The notes: generated by a model from the letters alone, not told the origin. Positions 7,453-15,292 are shown, counted from the stretch's first letter. The stretch: 41,535 nt of DNA from an uncultured Lachnospiraceae bacterium (GCA_949502235.1 CATBDC010000037.1:1-41535); one strand, 5' to 3'. Program-made: numbers and translations.

Positions 7453-8070
7453 ATGAGGATACTTGCAATTGCAGACGAGGAGTCGGCCTACCTGTGGGAT
7501 TATTTTGACAAGAGCAAGCTTAAGGGAGTTGATCTGATTATTTCCTGCGGAGATCTGGCGCCGGAATATCTGTCATTCTTAACAACGCTTACATCGATTC
7601 CAGTTCTGTATGTGCATGGAAACCATGATGAGAAATACGACAGGAATCCGCCGGAGGGCTGCACCTGTATAGACGACAGGGTGTATGTGCATAATGGCAT
7701 AAGGATTCTGGGGCTTGGAGGATCTATGCGCTACAGCTCCGGGAAATACCAGTATACGGAATCGCAGATGCTCGCAAGAGTAAGAAGGCTTGCTTTTCAG
7801 CTTTTCCGCAGGAGAGGCTTTGATATTCTTGTTACCCACGCCCCGGCGTATCAGTTAAATGACGGGGAGGATCTGCCTCACCAGGGCTTTAAGGCGTTCC
7901 TGACGCTCATGAAGAAATATCATCCCAGGTTCTTTCTCCACGGGCATGTGCATATGTCTTATGGGAGAAAGCACAAGCGCTATGACAGGTATGAGGATAC
8001 CCATGTGATAAATGCTTTCGAAAGGTGCATTTTTGAGTACGAGGATGAGGATGTGGGAGAACATTTGTAA
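7453..8070 (+). CDS. calcineurin-like metallophosphoesterase with altered motif I
   Basis: A 205-residue cytosolic phosphoesterase. Metal-binding motifs seen are SCGDLAPEYL (GDxx), HGNHDE, LVTHAPAY and FFLHGHVHMSYG. The first motif, normally DxH as in SDTHG, reads IADEESAYLW, so the histidine that usually holds the first metal is Glu. All other motifs are intact, so the protein is probably still an enzyme, perhaps with changed metal preference. Its start lies 8 bp after the BMP-fusion gene, behind AAGGAAGG, so the two should be made together. A reasonable guess is that it removes or cleaves a small phosphorylated molecule sensed by the partner. That is inference; the substrate is not known. 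Confidence 0.85.
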   Translation: MRILAIADEESAYLWDYFDKSKLKGVDLIISCGDLAPEYLSFLTTLTSIPVLYVHGNHDEKYDRNPPEGCTCIDDRVYVHNGIRILGLGGSMRYSSGKYQYTESQMLARVRRLAFQLFRRRGFDILVTHAPAYQLNDGEDLPHQGFKAFLTLMKKYHPRFFLHGHVHMSYGRKHKRYDRYEDTHVINAFERCIFEYEDEDVGEHL

Positions 8071-8088
8071 ATGAAGCTTTAGAATTTG

Positions 8089-8122
8089 GGGGCTGCTGCG
8101 CCGAAAATGGCGCGGCGGCTCT
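8089..8122 (+). terminator. probable terminator after phosphoesterase operon
   Basis: A GC-rich stem (GGCTGCTGCGCC with GGCGCGGCGGCT, with G-U pairs) around the loop GAAAAT is followed by CTTTATAAT. It begins ~20 nt after the stop. The U-run is short, so strength is moderate. Confidence 0.6.
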
Positions 8123-8219
8123 TTATAATCTGCGAAAAAATTTTATCTGTGTGGGGAAGAACTGCCCCGGACTGCCGTACGCTGAAAAAATTTTTTAACC
8201 ATACAGGTAGAAAAAGTAC

Positions 8220-8248
8220 TTGCAAAATACCCCTATAGGGTATATAAT
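8220..8248 (+). promoter_or_regulatory. CsoR-regulated promoter of the copper operon
   Basis: TTGCAA (8220-8225) and TATAAT (8243-8248) are 17 bp apart. The spacer is almost entirely filled by ATACCC-CTATA-GGGTAT (8227-8243), which matches the GC-cored, AT-flanked inverted repeat bound by copper-sensing CsoR proteins. Repressor on this site would block polymerase, and Cu(I) would release it, so csoR and copA are predicted to be copper-induced and autoregulated. Confidence 0.85.
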
Positions 8249-8272
8249 GTGTGCATAAAGGAGGAACACTAT

Positions 8273-8575
8273 ATGAGTGAAAATAAAGAATGCTGTCACA
8301 GGACAAAGGAACGTTCCGAAAAGGAATACAGAGATCTGATTAACCGCCTAAGCCGTGTGGAAGGGCAGATCCGGGGAATAAAGAGAATGGTTGAGGAAAA
8401 TGCTTACTGCCCGGATATTCTGATTCAGGTATCTGCTGCAAATGCGGCTCTTAACAGCTTTAATAAGGCGCTTCTTGCGGAGCATATCCGCACCTGCGTG
8501 GCAGATGATATCAGGAACGGCAGGGAAGATACTACAGACGAGCTGGTAGCTGTTCTTAAGAAGCTGATGAAATAG
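8273..8575 (+). CDS. csoR: copper-sensing transcriptional repressor CsoR
   Basis: A 100-residue all-helical DUF156/CsoR-family repressor. The Cu(I) ligand triad of the family is visible as Cys46 (in AYCPDI), His71 and Cys75 (in EHIRTC). The DNA-binding face includes RLSRVEGQIRGIKRM. I start at ATG 8273 behind AAAGGAGG; an upstream GTG lies inside the promoter region. The C-H-C triad separates copper sensors from the RcnR/FrmR branches, which have a different N-terminal ligand pattern. The gene heads the operon, its own promoter carries a fitting operator, and copA follows directly, with the stop codon overlapping copA's ribosome site. Confidence 0.93.
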   Translation: MSENKECCHRTKERSEKEYRDLINRLSRVEGQIRGIKRMVEENAYCPDILIQVSAANAALNSFNKALLAEHIRTCVADDIRNGREDTTDELVAVLKKLMK

Positions 8576-8588
8576 GAGGATATATGGA

Positions 8589-11165
8589 ATGGAACAATAT
8601 ACAGTAACAGGAATGAGCTGCGCGGCCTGCAGTGCCCGTGTGGAAAAGGCTGTAGCAAAGGTTCCGGGAGTTTCTGCCTGCTCGGTAAGCCTTCTGACAA
8701 ATTCTATGGGTATTGAGGGGACAGCATCTCCGGGAGAGATTATTTCGGCAGTGGAGGAGGCCGGGTACGGAGCAGCCTTAAAAGGCGGAGAAAAGAAGGG
8801 AAGCACAGGTGTGGGTGAAGCAGAAGAGATGCTTAAGGATAAGGAAACCCCGGTGCTGAAAAAAAGGCTTACGGCCTCTCTTTGTTTCCTGATTCCCCTG
8901 ATGTACGTGTCCATGGGGCATATGATGTGGGGCTGGCCTGTGCCCCGGGTTCTGGAGGGAAATCATGTTGCTATGGGACTGATACAGCTGTTATTTACCA
9001 CGGTTGTTATGGTAATTAACCAGAAATTTTTTATCAGCGGCTTTAAAAGCCTCTGGCACAAAGCGCCGAATATGGACACACTGGTGGCGCTTGGGGCGGG
9101 AGCTTCCTATGTCTACAGCACCTATGCCCTATTTGCCATGACAGATGCACAGATGCGTATGGATATGGAGGGAGTCATGTCCTATATGCATGAGTTTTAT
9201 TTTGAATCCGCAGCCATGATTCTTACTCTGATTACAGTAGGCAAGATGCTGGAGGCACGTTCAAAGGGAAAGACAACGGATGCCCTTAAGAGCCTGATGA
9301 AGCTGGCTCCTAAGACAGCGGTTGTGATAAGAAATGGCAGTGAGACAGAGGTATCTATTGAACAGGTAAGAAGCGGAGACATATTTGTAGTAAGGCCGGG
9401 GGAAAATGTTCCTGTTGACGGAATCGTAATCGAAGGTACAAGTGCAGTGAATGAATCAGCGCTCACGGGAGAAAGCATACCAGTAGATAAAAAAGAAGGG
9501 GATATGGTATCAGCGGCGACAATGAACCAGTCCGGTTTCTTAAAGTGTGAGGCTGTAAGAGTGGGAGAGGATACTACGCTTTCCCAGATTATTCAGATGG
9601 TCAGTGACGCGGCGGCAACTAAGGCACCTATCGCGAAGGTTGCGGACAGGGTGTCAGGGGTATTTGTTCCGGTAGTGATAGGGATTGCGGCCGTGACGAT
9701 TCTTATATGGCTTATAGCGGGAGAGACCATTGGCTTTGCCCTTGCCAGAGGTATCTCAGTTCTTGTAATCAGCTGCCCATGTGCCCTCGGGCTTGCGACT
9801 CCGGTTGCAATTATGGTAGGAAACGGAATGGGCGCCAAGAATGGTATCATGTTTAAGACGGCAGTATCCCTTGAAGAGGCCGGCAAGATACAGGTGGCAG
9901 CTCTTGATAAGACCGGAACCATCACAAGCGGTGAGCCGAGGGTGACGGATATTATACCCGCGGAGGGTGTGGCAGAGGAGAGGCTTCTTTCTCTTGCATA
10001 CGCCCTTGAGAAGAAAAGTGAGCATCCTCTTTCGAAAGCTGTTTTACTGCTTGGGAAGGAGAGGGGAATCGAAGAAAAAGGAGACGCCCTTCAGGTGGAA
10101 GAGTTTCAGGCGCTGCCGGGAAACGGCCTTAAAGGAAAGCTGGACGGTATTCTTCTGGCAGGCGGAAACCTAAATTTTATCTCCCAGAATACGGCAATTC
10201 CCGGGGAGATGGAGGTAAAAGCGAAAAGGCTGGCAGGCGATGGAAAGACTCCCTTATTTTTCAGCTTCGGAAAGGAGCCCCTGGGAATTATCGCAGTGGC
10301 GGATGTCATAAAGGAAGACAGTCCCGGGGCAGTAAAAGAGCTTCAGAATATGGGAATCCATGTGGTGATGCTGACAGGGGATAATGAGCGCACGGCAAGG
10401 GCAATCGGCAGGCAGGCAGGGGTAGACGAGGTAATAGCAGGCGTCCTGCCGGATGGAAAGGAAAGCGTGATCCGTTCACTGAAGGAGAGAGGAAAGACAG
10501 CCATGGTGGGAGACGGAATCAATGACGCGCCGGCACTCACAAGGGCAGATATCGGAATTGCCATTGGAGCTGGGACTGACATTGCCATTGACGCCGCAGA
10601 CGTTGTGCTTATGAAAAGCAGGCTTAGCGATGTGCCGGCAGCGATACGGCTAAGCCGTGCGGCACTTAGAAATATTCATGAGAATCTGTTCTGGGCATTT
10701 TTCTATAATGTCATAGGGATTCCCCTTGCGGCAGGGCTTTGGTATCCGCTCTTCGGGCTGAAGCTGAATCCCATGTTCGGGGCAGCGGCCATGAGCCTTT
10801 CAAGCTTCTGCGTTGTTACAAATGCTTTGAGGCTTAACTGGTTCCGTATGCATGATGCCAGGGGAGATAAAAAACGAAAACAGAATGATCATGTTTTCAA
10901 AAGAGAGAAAACAGTATCAGATAAAAAAGAACCTGAAATCAAGGAGGATATGACAATGACAAAAACAATGAAAATTGAAGGAATGATGTGCGGACACTGC
11001 GAGGCGCGGGTAAAGAAGGTGTTAGAAGCCTTAGAGCAGGTAGATGCAGCAGAAGTAAGCCATGAGGCCGGAACAGCCGTAGTGACTCTTAAGTCGGAGG
11101 TTTCTGATGACATTCTTAAAAAGGCGGTAGAGGATCAGGACTACAAGGTAACAGAAATTTCATAG
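8589..11165 (+). CDS. copA: copper-exporting P1B-type ATPase CopA with fused C-terminal CopZ-like domain
   Basis: An 858-residue Cu(I) efflux ATPase. An N-terminal HMA metal-binding domain has GMSCAACSA (8-16). Then come the TGES actuator loop, the membrane CPC motif (Cys396-Pro-Cys398), DKTGT with the phosphorylated Asp440, the SEHP motif and GDGINDAP (~641). The last membrane segments have YN and MSLSS, typical of the copper subgroup. After a Lys-rich linker (~755-788) a second HMA domain with GMMCGHCEARV (798-808) ends the protein; CopA normally carries HMA domains only at the N-terminus. An ideal AAGGAGG (10941-10947) with an in-frame ATG at 10956 precedes this domain, so a free CopZ-like chaperone may also be made. 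The start at 8589 is chosen over the out-of-frame ATG at 8584. Confidence 0.94.
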   Translation: MEQYTVTGMSCAACSARVEKAVAKVPGVSACSVSLLTNSMGIEGTASPGEIISAVEEAGYGAALKGGEKKGSTGVGEAEEMLKDKETPVLKKRLTASLCFLIPLMYVSMGHMMWGWPVPRVLEGNHVAMGLIQLLFTTVVMVINQKFFISGFKSLWHKAPNMDTLVALGAGASYVYSTYALFAMTDAQMRMDMEGVMSYMHEFYFESAAMILTLITVGKMLEARSKGKTTDALKSLMKLAPKTAVVIRNGSETEVSIEQVRSGDIFVVRPGENVPVDGIVIEGTSAVNESALTGESIPVDKKEGDMVSAATMNQSGFLKCEAVRVGEDTTLSQIIQMVSDAAATKAPIAKVADRVSGVFVPVVIGIAAVTILIWLIAGETIGFALARGISVLVISCPCALGLATPVAIMVGNGMGAKNGIMFKTAVSLEEAGKIQVAALDKTGTITSGEPRVTDIIPAEGVAEERLLSLAYALEKKSEHPLSKAVLLLGKERGIEEKGDALQVEEFQALPGNGLKGKLDGILLAGGNLNFISQNTAIPGEMEVKAKRLAGDGKTPLFFSFGKEPLGIIAVADVIKEDSPGAVKELQNMGIHVVMLTGDNERTARAIGRQAGVDEVIAGVLPDGKESVIRSLKERGKTAMVGDGINDAPALTRADIGIAIGAGTDIAIDAADVVLMKSRLSDVPAAIRLSRAALRNIHENLFWAFFYNVIGIPLAAGLWYPLFGLKLNPMFGAAAMSLSSFCVVTNALRLNWFRMHDARGDKKRKQNDHVFKREKTVSDKKEPEIKEDMTMTKTMKIEGMMCGHCEARVKKVLEALEQVDAAEVSHEAGTAVVTLKSEVSDDILKKAVEDQDYKVTEIS
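10941..11165 (+). CDS. copZ: possible internal start producing a free CopZ-like copper chaperone
   Basis: Inside copA and in its frame, AAGGAGG (10941-10947) is followed after 8 nt by ATG 10956. Translation from there gives a 69-residue HMA domain (MTKTMKIEGMMCGHCEARVK...), the size and motif of CopZ chaperones, which are usually a separate gene beside copA. Two readings are possible: copZ lost its stop/start separation from copA and keeps its old ribosome site, or both a fused and a free form are made. Other bacteria make a free chaperone from copA by frameshifting (E. coli), so dual output has a precedent, though by a different mechanism. Confidence 0.55.
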   Translation, partial: KEDMTMTKTMKIEGMMCGHCEARVKKVLEALEQVDAAEVSHEAGTAVVTLKSEVSDDILKKAVEDQDYKVTEIS

Positions 11166-11171
11166 CATTTG

Positions 11172-11217
11172 GAAAAAAGGCTCCCGCTATACGCCGTCAG
11201 GCGTTAAAACGGGAGCC
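11172..11217 (-). terminator. terminator of the CLC gene (minus strand)
   Basis: GGCTCCCG (11179-11186) pairs with CGGGAGCC (11210-11217), with an inner ACGCC/GGCGT stem. On the minus strand the hairpin runs straight into CCTTTTTTCC, a strong intrinsic terminator. On the plus strand the tail is not U-rich, although the hairpin may still slow copA transcripts. Confidence 0.85.
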
Positions 11218-11223
11218 TGCCTG

Positions 11224-12468
11224 TTATGGTTCACAGGTCTGTGTATTTGCGCTGCGCAGACCTGCCCTGCTTCCGGCAGCAGCGGAAAGAAAAATCCACA
11301 CAAACATCTTTACCGGAAAGCACAGGAATAAAAGCATTGTTACGGCAAGAGGTTTTTTCATAATATTTCCAAGAAGGGCGGCCGTAACAACCGCAGCGGC
11401 AAATACAACATGCCCGGCTCCCTCTGTAAATACAATCCCTGAAATTCCATACCCCATACAGACACCGGCGAAAATGACAGGAAAGAAATGTCCCCCTTTA
11501 AGCCCGAAGTGAATACAGATATTCGTAAGCAGCAGCTTTAAAAAGGATACGCCTATGAGCGCAGCCGGAAGAAAAGCTCTGTATTCTTCCATGAGGACAG
11601 CCATCTGTTCCTCTCCGGAGAACATAACTGCAGGGACGAGCATACCGATGATTCCGAGGCACAGTCCGCCTGATGTTTCCTTTAAGACAGGAGGAAGCTT
11701 TCCGGCAGCGGCAATACATTTTGCGTGGACAAGATGGTAAAATTTTGCAAGAAGCAGCCCGGCTGCTATATAAATGATCATCATAAGGTAATCTGTCCCT
11801 TGAATTTCCTGTGCGGGAAATGAGGGGAATCCTTCCATTGCAGAGCCGAACAGGCTCCCAAGGAGAAGATAAGTACCAAAGCCGGCTGCCAGACTAAGGC
11901 CGTATAGGAAAACCTTTGAGCCTTTTGTGATGTCTGAGATTTCTTTTCCCCTGTTCTCTTCCTCTACGGCAAAGATTCCGAATAAGGGAGAATGAAAAAG
12001 GATACTTAAAGTAACGGCTGTACTAAGCTCGGTGTATTCCTTTGTATTGGCCCGGGCGAATTTCAGGTTGTCGCCGGCCCAGAAGCAAAGCCCGGCGATA
12101 ACTCCGGTCAGTCCGGCCTCCGGCCCTACGCTGCTTCCGATGACGAGGGGGAAAAAGGCAGAAAGAAGCAGTGTCATCATATTCCGGTATTCGTACCGCT
12201 TTTCATTCTTTATTTTTCCAAGTACAGATGATAATTCTTCAGGGTAATCTCCGAATATTTTCCTGAAAATACCGATAACGGCGCCCCCTGCCGTACAGAC
12301 AAGAAGGGGATAAAAGGAAAGGGAGAGCCTTTCAGGAAGCCAGTCCCACAAAAATAATGTTCCAAAGGAAACCGCTTTCAGGAACAGCCATATCACTGCA
12401 CTTGCAAACGCACCTGTAATCATGCAGAAGCTGTATAGATAAAGCTGGTTTTTTATTCTTATATTCAT
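11224..12468 (-). CDS. CLC-type chloride channel / H+-Cl- (or fluoride) antiporter family protein
   Basis: A 414-residue integral membrane protein with about ten hydrophobic segments. Conserved CLC landmarks include VIGSSVGPEAGLTGVIAGL (the GREGP-like loop, here with GPEAG), the FGIFAVEE segment, and GLKGGHFFPVIFAGVCMGYG (the GxFxP motif). CLC proteins are homodimeric anion channels or proton-coupled exchangers of the cell membrane. The changed GPEAG loop suggests that anion selectivity may differ from model chloride exchangers, and I cannot choose between chloride and fluoride. I start at ATG 12468, behind GGAG, rather than at the in-frame codon at 12498. The gene stands alone on the minus strand, divergent from the LytTR regulator. 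Confidence 0.82.
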   Translation of the reverse strand: MNIRIKNQLYLYSFCMITGAFASAVIWLFLKAVSFGTLFLWDWLPERLSLSFYPLLVCTAGGAVIGIFRKIFGDYPEELSSVLGKIKNEKRYEYRNMMTLLLSAFFPLVIGSSVGPEAGLTGVIAGLCFWAGDNLKFARANTKEYTELSTAVTLSILFHSPLFGIFAVEEENRGKEISDITKGSKVFLYGLSLAAGFGTYLLLGSLFGSAMEGFPSFPAQEIQGTDYLMMIIYIAAGLLLAKFYHLVHAKCIAAAGKLPPVLKETSGGLCLGIIGMLVPAVMFSGEEQMAVLMEEYRAFLPAALIGVSFLKLLLTNICIHFGLKGGHFFPVIFAGVCMGYGISGIVFTEGAGHVVFAAAVVTAALLGNIMKKPLAVTMLLFLCFPVKMFVWIFLSAAAGSRAGLRSANTQTCEP

Positions 12469-12531
12469 AGCCTTTTCTCCCGTACAGTTTAATAGCAAAA
12501 TTATAAGAGGAAACAGAAAAATAATCCTCTG

Positions 12532-12608
12532 TTTTGTGGTGAACCGTAGATTTTTGTGGTGAAATGATGATATAAATGATTTATGAATGATTTATGATTT
12601 GTTAAAAT
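12532..12608 (+). promoter_or_regulatory. promoter and direct-repeat operator upstream of the LytTR regulator
   Basis: TTTATG (12580-12585) and TAAAAT (12603-12608) are 17 bp apart. Upstream, TTTTGTGGTGAA occurs twice (12532-12543 and 12552-12563), exactly 20 bp apart, i.e. on the same face of the helix. An 11-bp unit AATGATTTATG is then repeated in tandem (12575-12596), overlapping the -35 box. LytTR proteins bind pairs of short direct repeats about two helical turns apart, so autoregulation is plausible. Confidence 0.6.
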
Positions 12609-12620
12609 GGATTTGCAAAT

Positions 12621-12647
12621 GTTACTGCGGACGGAATGAACAGTAAC
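12621..12647. repeat. short hairpin with GTTACTG/CAGTAAC ends
   Basis: GTTACTG (12621-12627) and CAGTAAC (12641-12647) are perfect inverted ends around a 13-nt loop. The same end sequence marks the 145-bp element at 16026-16170 and other short hairpins in the window. It lies in the untranslated leader of the LytTR regulator gene. Confidence 0.6.
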
Positions 12648-12670
12648 AGAAAGGATGTGTGGGACCTTCC

Positions 12671-13399
12671 ATGAATATTGCAGTAGTAGAGGACAACAGA
12701 CAGGAATCGGATATGCTGGTTCAGTTTTTGAAGGAATACAAGGAGGAACATTCTCTTGAAATGGACATATCCTGCTTTTCAAGCGGAGAGGAGTTCGTTG
12801 CATCCTTTGGGAATGATGTGGAGTACACCGCAGTGTTTTTAGACATTTTCATGGGAGAGCTTGACGGTATGGAGGCTGCCGGACAGCTCTGGGAATATGA
12901 TCCCGGCTGTCTGATTGTATTTTTAACTACCAGCAGAGAGCACATCTGGGAGGCATCAAGGGTTCACTGCTTTGATTATATTGATAAAAGGAATTTTACG
13001 CGCCAGAGGATTTTTGACGTGCTGACAGATATAAGGAGAAGGTCTCCGCATGTAAGCCAGTATCTGGAATTTGTCTGCGGAAACCGTCCTGTCAGGGTTC
13101 CCATGGATAAAATCCAGTATATACTATCAGATAATAATTATACGGTCTTTGTTATGGAGCAGGGGGAAAGATACCGCTATCGGATTCCTTTCGGCAATAT
13201 TCTGAAGCTGACAGAGCAGGTGAACTTTTTCCTTAACTGCAACCGGGGAGTCCTTTTAAATATGAATGACATTGTTAAGGAAGAAACAGATGTATATGTG
13301 ATGAAGAACGGCCAGCGTTTTCCCATACGGAGGGCTGACCGTCCGGCTATTAAGAACATCTATCATCAGTACCAGTTTGAAAAGCTTGAAAACATGTGA
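12671..13399 (+). CDS. LytTR-family response regulator
   Basis: A 242-residue two-component regulator. The receiver domain (1-~120) has acidic residues in VVEDN, the phospho-acceptor Asp in VFLDIFMGELDGMEAA, a conserved Thr/Ser in FLTTSRE, and Lys in FDYIDKRNF. The LytTR DNA-binding domain (~136-240) has VRVPMDKIQYILSDNNYTVF, FLNCNRGVLLNMNDI and KNGQRFPIRR. Regulators of this type (AgrA, ComE, VirR) pair with GHKL sensor kinases, but no kinase gene adjoins it. The nearest one is the minus-strand kinase at 22398-23672. The antiporter gene follows after 22 bp and is likely co-expressed. I start at ATG 12671, although the ribosome site (AAAGGATG) is far; GTG 12659 is the alternative. Confidence 0.88.
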   Translation: MNIAVVEDNRQESDMLVQFLKEYKEEHSLEMDISCFSSGEEFVASFGNDVEYTAVFLDIFMGELDGMEAAGQLWEYDPGCLIVFLTTSREHIWEASRVHCFDYIDKRNFTRQRIFDVLTDIRRRSPHVSQYLEFVCGNRPVRVPMDKIQYILSDNNYTVFVMEQGERYRYRIPFGNILKLTEQVNFFLNCNRGVLLNMNDIVKEETDVYVMKNGQRFPIRRADRPAIKNIYHQYQFEKLENM

Positions 13400-13421
13400 G
13401 AGAGATAAAGGGGGAAATAAA

Positions 13422-14687
13422 ATGGACATGTTTCTGATAGATACAGTTGTGCTGCTGGCATTTGTGGTGCTTCTCGGATATTTTAATGAAAAGGTAACAA
13501 AGCTTACCCACGAAATTGCCCTTATGCTTTTTTCGGTTATTATCGGAGGAGCTCTTGTTGTTTTCGGGGCGGCGCTTAAGGGAAGCGGGAGCCTGTCACA
13601 GCTTCTGTCAGGCTTTCAATTTTTTAATCTGGAGGATTTCCTCATAGAAGGAGTACTTTGCTTTATGCTGTTTGCCGGCTCCTGCCACATGAGGCTTTTA
13701 GATTTCAAACGTTATGCCAGAGCCATCTCACTGTTAGCCATAGGGGCGACATTTTTAGGGGCAGTATTTTACGGCCTTATTTTTTTCGCGGCCGGGAAGG
13801 TTCTGGGGCTTCCCCTTACGCTCCCGGTATGCCTTATGTTTGGAAGTATTGTGGCTCCCACGGATCCGATTGCAGCCACCAGTATTCTTAAGAAGTTTCA
13901 CCTTCCGCCAGGCATCAGCTTTATTATTGAGGGAGAGTCCCTTTTGAATGACGGCATGGGAGTGGCTCTTTTTATTTTTTTCTCAGGACTTGTGACGATG
14001 CAGGAGGGCGGGGGATTTTTTTCTGTTATGGCAAAGGAGATCCTTGGAGCGGTTCTTGTGGGGACGGCCGTGACGGCAGTCTGCTTTCCTATATTCAGCC
14101 ACACGCAGGATGAGGCAAGGCAGATATTTACAAGCCTTCTGGCAGTATCCTTATCCTATGTGGCGTGCGAGGCCTTTGGATTTTCAGGGGCCATTGCCTC
14201 TGTTATCTGCGGCGTTTTGTTTTCAGCGCTTAGAAACCGGGCGGAGCAAAAAGAAAAGCCCCTTAAACTGGAACAGTTTGATATCTTTTGGGAGATTCTT
14301 GATACCCTTTTGAATTCTATTCTGTATGTTATGCTGGGGCTGTCTTTTTTCCATATTCTTCAGATGCCGAAGGTGCTGATACTTTCAGGCTTAGCCGTAG
14401 CCGCAAATTTTGCCGGCCGCGCGGGAAGCCTTGGGGCAGCTTCTCTATTTATTGGTTCTCTTCCTGACGGGTACAAGAAGAGAGAGTTTATAAAGCTTCT
14501 TACCTGGGGAGGACTTCGGGGCGGGCTGTCTGTAGCCCTGGCCATGAGCACCGGGAGCATGGTAACCGGTGATATCTACCATATTATTCTGGGCGGAACC
14601 TATGCGGTTGTTTTCTTCACAACGATTGTACAGGGAATGACAATGAAAAGGGTGTACGAAAGAATCAGCCGGGGAATGAACCAGTAA
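13422..14687 (+). CDS. Na+/H+ antiporter, CPA1 (NhaP/NHE) family
   Basis: A 421-residue membrane protein with about 12 hydrophobic segments. The CPA1 core is visible: GSIVAPTDPIAATSIL with the TDP unwound-helix motif, EGESLLNDGMGVALF with the ND ion-binding pair, and a later WGGLRGGLSVALA segment carrying the conserved Arg. The family exchanges external protons for cytosolic Na+ (or K+) and contributes to pH and salt homeostasis. No long C-terminal regulatory tail is present. The start is ATG 13422 behind AAAGGGGGA. It follows the LytTR gene by 22 bp, which suggests that this regulator's operon controls an ion-transport function. Confidence 0.9.
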   Translation: MDMFLIDTVVLLAFVVLLGYFNEKVTKLTHEIALMLFSVIIGGALVVFGAALKGSGSLSQLLSGFQFFNLEDFLIEGVLCFMLFAGSCHMRLLDFKRYARAISLLAIGATFLGAVFYGLIFFAAGKVLGLPLTLPVCLMFGSIVAPTDPIAATSILKKFHLPPGISFIIEGESLLNDGMGVALFIFFSGLVTMQEGGGFFSVMAKEILGAVLVGTAVTAVCFPIFSHTQDEARQIFTSLLAVSLSYVACEAFGFSGAIASVICGVLFSALRNRAEQKEKPLKLEQFDIFWEILDTLLNSILYVMLGLSFFHILQMPKVLILSGLAVAANFAGRAGSLGAASLFIGSLPDGYKKREFIKLLTWGGLRGGLSVALAMSTGSMVTGDIYHIILGGTYAVVFFTTIVQGMTMKRVYERISRGMNQ

Positions 14688-14791
14688 TCTGATTACCACA
14701 AGAAATTACTGTTCATCCCTTGGCTGTGGAAAGTAAATAAAGGAAAATGCTAAGATAGACTGTGGATGAAAGGTTACTAAAGGAGATATCC
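14688..14791. other. leader region of the secreted-protein cluster
   Basis: A gap of ~100 bp between the antiporter and the next start codon. It contains a degenerate ATTACT...AGTAA pair (14705-14736) that may be a decayed copy of the hairpin family. No confident promoter or terminator was recognised, so the cluster may be partly read through from upstream. Confidence 0.35.
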
Positions 14792-15292
14792 ATGACGGTT
14801 ATGAAAAAACGAAGAAAAAAATATATAGTTATTCTCACATGCCTTCTTGTGATACTCCTTGTTCTTCTCGGATATCTTCTCTATACCCGTTACAGGGAGA
14901 AGGAAGAAGGTGGCGGCAGCGCCTATGTGGATCCGGATGCGGAAAGCTGGGACGCCGGGGTGGATCCTCCCCAGGAGGAAGAAGGCAGCATCCTTATACC
15001 GGGATACACTGGCGCCTGGATGAATGAAGGCGACATGGTGCTTAAGTTGCGTATCGGGAATCCCAAGGAAAATACCTGCTATCTTAAGGCCGCGCTTAAG
15101 CTTGAGGACGGGACTGTGCTATATGAGTCAGAGCTTCTTAAGCCGGGCACGGGATTTGATGAGATAGAGCTTAACCAGACTCTAAGCGCAGGGGAATATG
15201 AGGCACTGGTGCATTACCAGGGGTATACCATGGAGGATCAAAAAGAGCTTAACAGCAGCGATTCCGCATTTACCCTGACAGTGAATCCATAA
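14792..15292 (+). CDS. membrane-anchored extracytoplasmic protein of unknown function
   Basis: A 166-residue protein with a basic start (MTVMKKRRKKY), one N-terminal membrane segment (~11-32, VILTCLLVILLVLLGYLLY) and an external domain. The external part has an acidic linker (~40-65) and then a compact beta-rich domain (~70-166) with MNEGDMVLKLRIGNP and GEYEALVHYQGYTMED, resembling an immunoglobulin-like fold. I do not recognise the family. ATG 14792 is preceded by AAAGGAGA. It is the first of four consecutive genes for exported proteins, with 42 bp to the next, and may be a structural or assembly partner of the secreted protein and the giant surface protein downstream. Confidence 0.75.
   Translation: MTVMKKRRKKYIVILTCLLVILLVLLGYLLYTRYREKEEGGGSAYVDPDAESWDAGVDPPQEEEGSILIPGYTGAWMNEGDMVLKLRIGNPKENTCYLKAALKLEDGTVLYESELLKPGTGFDEIELNQTLSAGEYEALVHYQGYTMEDQKELNSSDSAFTLTVNP

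Noticed and set aside
8584-8607. ATG at 8584 as the start of a leader peptide before copA
   Set aside because: It yields only seven codons and lies too close to the SD; it is most likely a chance ATG 5 nt before the true start.
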